From assembly GCA_044370375.1 (NCBI GenBank), contig JBILVQ010000147.1, positions 1-7,585 on the forward strand: a stretch of DNA of 7,585 nucleotides, in the 5' to 3' direction. This document shows positions 5,927 through 7,585 of the stretch, in pieces. Each line of letters opens with the position of its first letter. The first letter of the stretch is position 1. This DNA is from JBILVQ01 sp044370375. Lineage in GTDB: Bacteria > Bacteroidota > Bacteroidia > UBA4408. A program made the translations under genes and the position numbers. The notes beneath the pieces are model-generated. The model searched no databases and was not told where the DNA came from. It saw only the letters and a program-made list of their open reading frames with translations.

Positions 5927-6538
5927 TTAATTTTTTTTTAGCGGCAGCACTTCCTGAAAATCAATTTCTGCAAGCATTCTAATTAATTCTTTTTCAATCA
6001 GCAACTGGTGTTTTTTGCTGTATCCTCTGAATACTCTCACCTTTTGATCGGGCATAGTCATAGAAAAATCTGTTTGAATACTGCCGGGTCCATCGAACAA
6101 AAAATCGTCAGGAAAATACTCTTCCAATTGGATGGTTTTCAAATTAAATTCCTGCCCGAAAACCTTCAGCACAATTGGGAAAGGAGCATCCACGAGCCGA
6201 ATGGAAATTTTATTCTTTTCCGGCAAATATTTAATGGAGAGTTTTCCGATTACTTTGTTCGAATAACTATTAAACCCGGTTTCCACTTTTAAGTCTGCTT
6301 CAAAAAAGGCAGAATCCTTTAACAAATGTATGGCAGCGTGATCCATGGTCCATTGATACTTTCCGGAAACAAACAGAACTTTGTAATCGGCCTCACCAGT
6401 AATGGTTCCGATTTTTTGTAGCAATCGGTTAATGACCCGTTCATGGATTATTACTTCGGCATCAGATTTAGCTACTAATGCAGAAATCAATTGTGGCAGA
6501 GAAAGGAAAACAAAAAGAAAAAAAATACGCTTGCCCAT
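5927..6538 (-). CDS. Exported protein of unknown function, possible TULIP/YceB-like fold
   Basis: This 203-residue protein begins with a signal peptide (about 1-20, KRIFFLFVFLSLPQLISA). No lipobox cysteine is seen, and the mature part contains no cysteine at all. I do not recognise a named family. An N-terminal amphipathic helix (about 28-44, VIIHERVINRLLQKIG) is followed by alternating strand patterns (51-63, 76-88, 94-104, 110-116). This recalls small periplasmic lipid-binding proteins of the TULIP/DUF1439 kind, but the resemblance is by eye only. The ATG lies 2 bases after the stop of the glycosyltransferase gene, so cotranscription and translational coupling are very likely. A role in envelope or surface-glycan biology is inferred from that context alone. 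The 3' end converges on the carbonic anhydrase gene, with 7 bases between stop codons. Confidence 0.85.
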   Translation of the reverse strand: MGKRIFFLFVFLSLPQLISALVAKSDAEVIIHERVINRLLQKIGTITGEADYKVLFVSGKYQWTMDHAAIHLLKDSAFFEADLKVETGFNSYSNKVIGKLSIKYLPEKNKISIRLVDAPFPIVLKVFGQEFNLKTIQLEEYFPDDFLFDGPGSIQTDFSMTMPDQKVRVFRGYSKKHQLLIEKELIRMLAEIDFQEVLPLKKN

Positions 6539-6540
6539 TT

Positions 6541-7585
6541 TTAAAGGTGCATGAGTTTCTTTAATTGTGCTTCTCTTTTTTGTATAGAAAAAGAGTCGAT
6601 GATGTGTTGTCGTCCCGATTTTTGTTTGGCATCATAGTTCGTATCGGCCATGGCAAATTCTACCAGCTTCATTAAATCATTTAAATTTTTTTGGTGCAAT
6701 ATATAACCTTTATCACCCAATACCATTGGGATAGATCCTGAGGAAGAGCCAATAGGAACGCAACCGCAAAGCATGGCTTCGGCAAGGGTATTGCCAAATC
6801 CTTCCGAAACTGAAAGTTGTAAATAAAACTGATGCCTGCAATAAACCTCACGAAGTTGGCGGTGCTCCATAAAAGGTAATATTTTTACATTGGCTGGTAT
6901 CACCAATTGAGCATCGGGTTGATCTTTGCCAATGATTGTAAAACTGCAATCCGGGAGAGCTGCGGCCAATTCCAACACCAAATCTACCCCTTTTATCTTC
7001 ATCCGGGTGCCATTGTCAAGATTAGATGCAATGGTCAAAAAGCTACCTTTAGGAGCAACTTCATTCTCGAGCCGAAACCATTTTTCGCATTCAAAGCCAT
7101 TGTAAACAACCGTAATAGGCGTTTGAATATTTCTGCACCATACTTTTATTCCCTGCGCTTTCGGGTGAGCCTTATCGTAGTGATAAGCTCCCTCAACAAG
7201 GTACTCCGAAATAGGAAAAATATGGGTTGCATTTCTGAATGAAAATGCGGTTAGTTTTGAGAGCCAGAATTTATGAAAATTACCATAACGAATCGCAGGA
7301 AAACTCACGCAATCAATACCGCCAGCTACAATGTAAACTTTTTTTGAAAAAATTTTGCCCCAAAGAACAGGAACAAAACTGTGATAGCCTGCGAACATAC
7401 AAACCATGGAATGCGTTTGTCGGTGGTTAGAAAAAATAAACGCAAGTTGTTTCAACCACAACCATGGAATTGAAAAGCCATTCCTTATTGTAAAAATAAA
7501 ATCTTTTACAGGATGATAGGATGAAAAAATTTTCTCATCAATAGCCGTAAAGGAAGTCCTCGAATGAATAAAATACAAAATGGCA
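6541..7585 (-). CDS. GT4-family glycosyltransferase (5' end beyond window)
   Basis: A GT-B fold glycosyltransferase; 347 complete codons plus the stop are present, and probably only a few N-terminal residues are missing. The first in-window start-like codon is a TTG (7578-7576), but the frame stays open to the edge. The extra residues Ala-Ile continue the first beta strand (AILYFIHSRTSF), so the true start lies past 7585. Counting from that TTG, the N-terminal domain spans about 1-165 and includes VAGGIDCVSFP (84-94). The C-terminal nucleotide-sugar domain contains KGVDLVLELA (196-205) and the EX7E motif EGFGNTLAE (Glu259, Glu267) typical of retaining GT4 enzymes. It transfers a sugar from an activated donor, probably at the inner face of the inner membrane during glycolipid or polysaccharide synthesis; donor and acceptor are unknown. 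It precedes the exported protein gene by 2 bases. Confidence 0.93.
   Translation of the reverse strand, partial: AILYFIHSRTSFTAIDEKIFSSYHPVKDFIFTIRNGFSIPWLWLKQLAFIFSNHRQTHSMVCMFAGYHSFVPVLWGKIFSKKVYIVAGGIDCVSFPAIRYGNFHKFWLSKLTAFSFRNATHIFPISEYLVEGAYHYDKAHPKAQGIKVWCRNIQTPITVVYNGFECEKWFRLENEVAPKGSFLTIASNLDNGTRMKIKGVDLVLELAAALPDCSFTIIGKDQPDAQLVIPANVKILPFMEHRQLREVYCRHQFYLQLSVSEGFGNTLAEAMLCGCVPIGSSSGSIPMVLGDKGYILHQKNLNDLMKLVEFAMADTNYDAKQKSGRQHIIDSFSIQKREAQLKKLMHL

Noticed and set aside
5895..5939. Intrinsic terminator after the carbonic anhydrase gene
   Set aside because: A run of nine T exists at 5931-5939, but the only nearby dyad (5895-5915) is interrupted and ends about 15 bases before it. The T-run is also the Lys-coding end of the convergent gene.
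7576..7578. TTG as the start of the glycosyltransferase
   Set aside because: The frame is open to the window edge and the upstream codons (Ala-Ile) extend the first beta strand, so the gene is cut by the window rather than starting here.

Overview
The window looks like a chromosomal segment of a Bacteroidota bacterium, most likely of the Flavobacteriales or a neighbouring order. The reasons are the low G+C, AT-rich intergenic DNA, absence of Shine-Dalgarno sites, a probable type IX secretion (T9SS) sorting tail on a secreted enzyme, a PKD domain on another, a 170-residue protein family known to me mainly from Bacteroidota, and a Bacteroidota-type -33/-7 promoter candidate. No rRNA, tRNA, CRISPR array, insertion sequence or phage gene is visible.

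Layout. Six genes form three blocks. (1) Positions 127-3520, minus strand, transcribed from right to left: a secreted SGNH-type hydrolase with a PKD domain, a secreted haem c/copper monooxygenase of the PHM/DBH type, and a small conserved cytoplasmic protein, with gaps of 47 and 5 bases. An imperfect tandem repeat lies just past the last stop codon. (2) Positions 3722-5919, plus strand: a SulP anion transporter and a beta-carbonic anhydrase whose start and stop codons overlap (ATGA). (3) Positions 5927-7585, minus strand: a GT4 glycosyltransferase whose first codons lie beyond the window edge, followed 2 bases later by an exported protein of unknown function.

Blocks 1 and 2 diverge from a 201-base AT-rich region (3521-3721). 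It holds several dyads, a promoter candidate for the transporter, and a hairpin followed by a T-run on the minus strand. Blocks 2 and 3 converge with only 7 bases between their stop codons.

How the genes may work together. The SulP transporter and carbonic anhydrase form a probable bicarbonate uptake and interconversion module that would supply carboxylases. The two exported proteins of block 1 could act together outside the cell, one hydrolytic and one oxidative, but their substrates cannot be read from sequence. Block 3 looks like cell-envelope or surface-glycan biology.

No clearly unprecedented system is visible. The most interesting items are the haem c-PHM fusion with a sorting tail, the translationally coupled SulP/carbonic anhydrase pair with an apparently complete type II (allosteric) bicarbonate site, the regulatory dyads between the divergent blocks, the tandem repeat at the left edge, and the glycosyltransferase/exported-protein pair.
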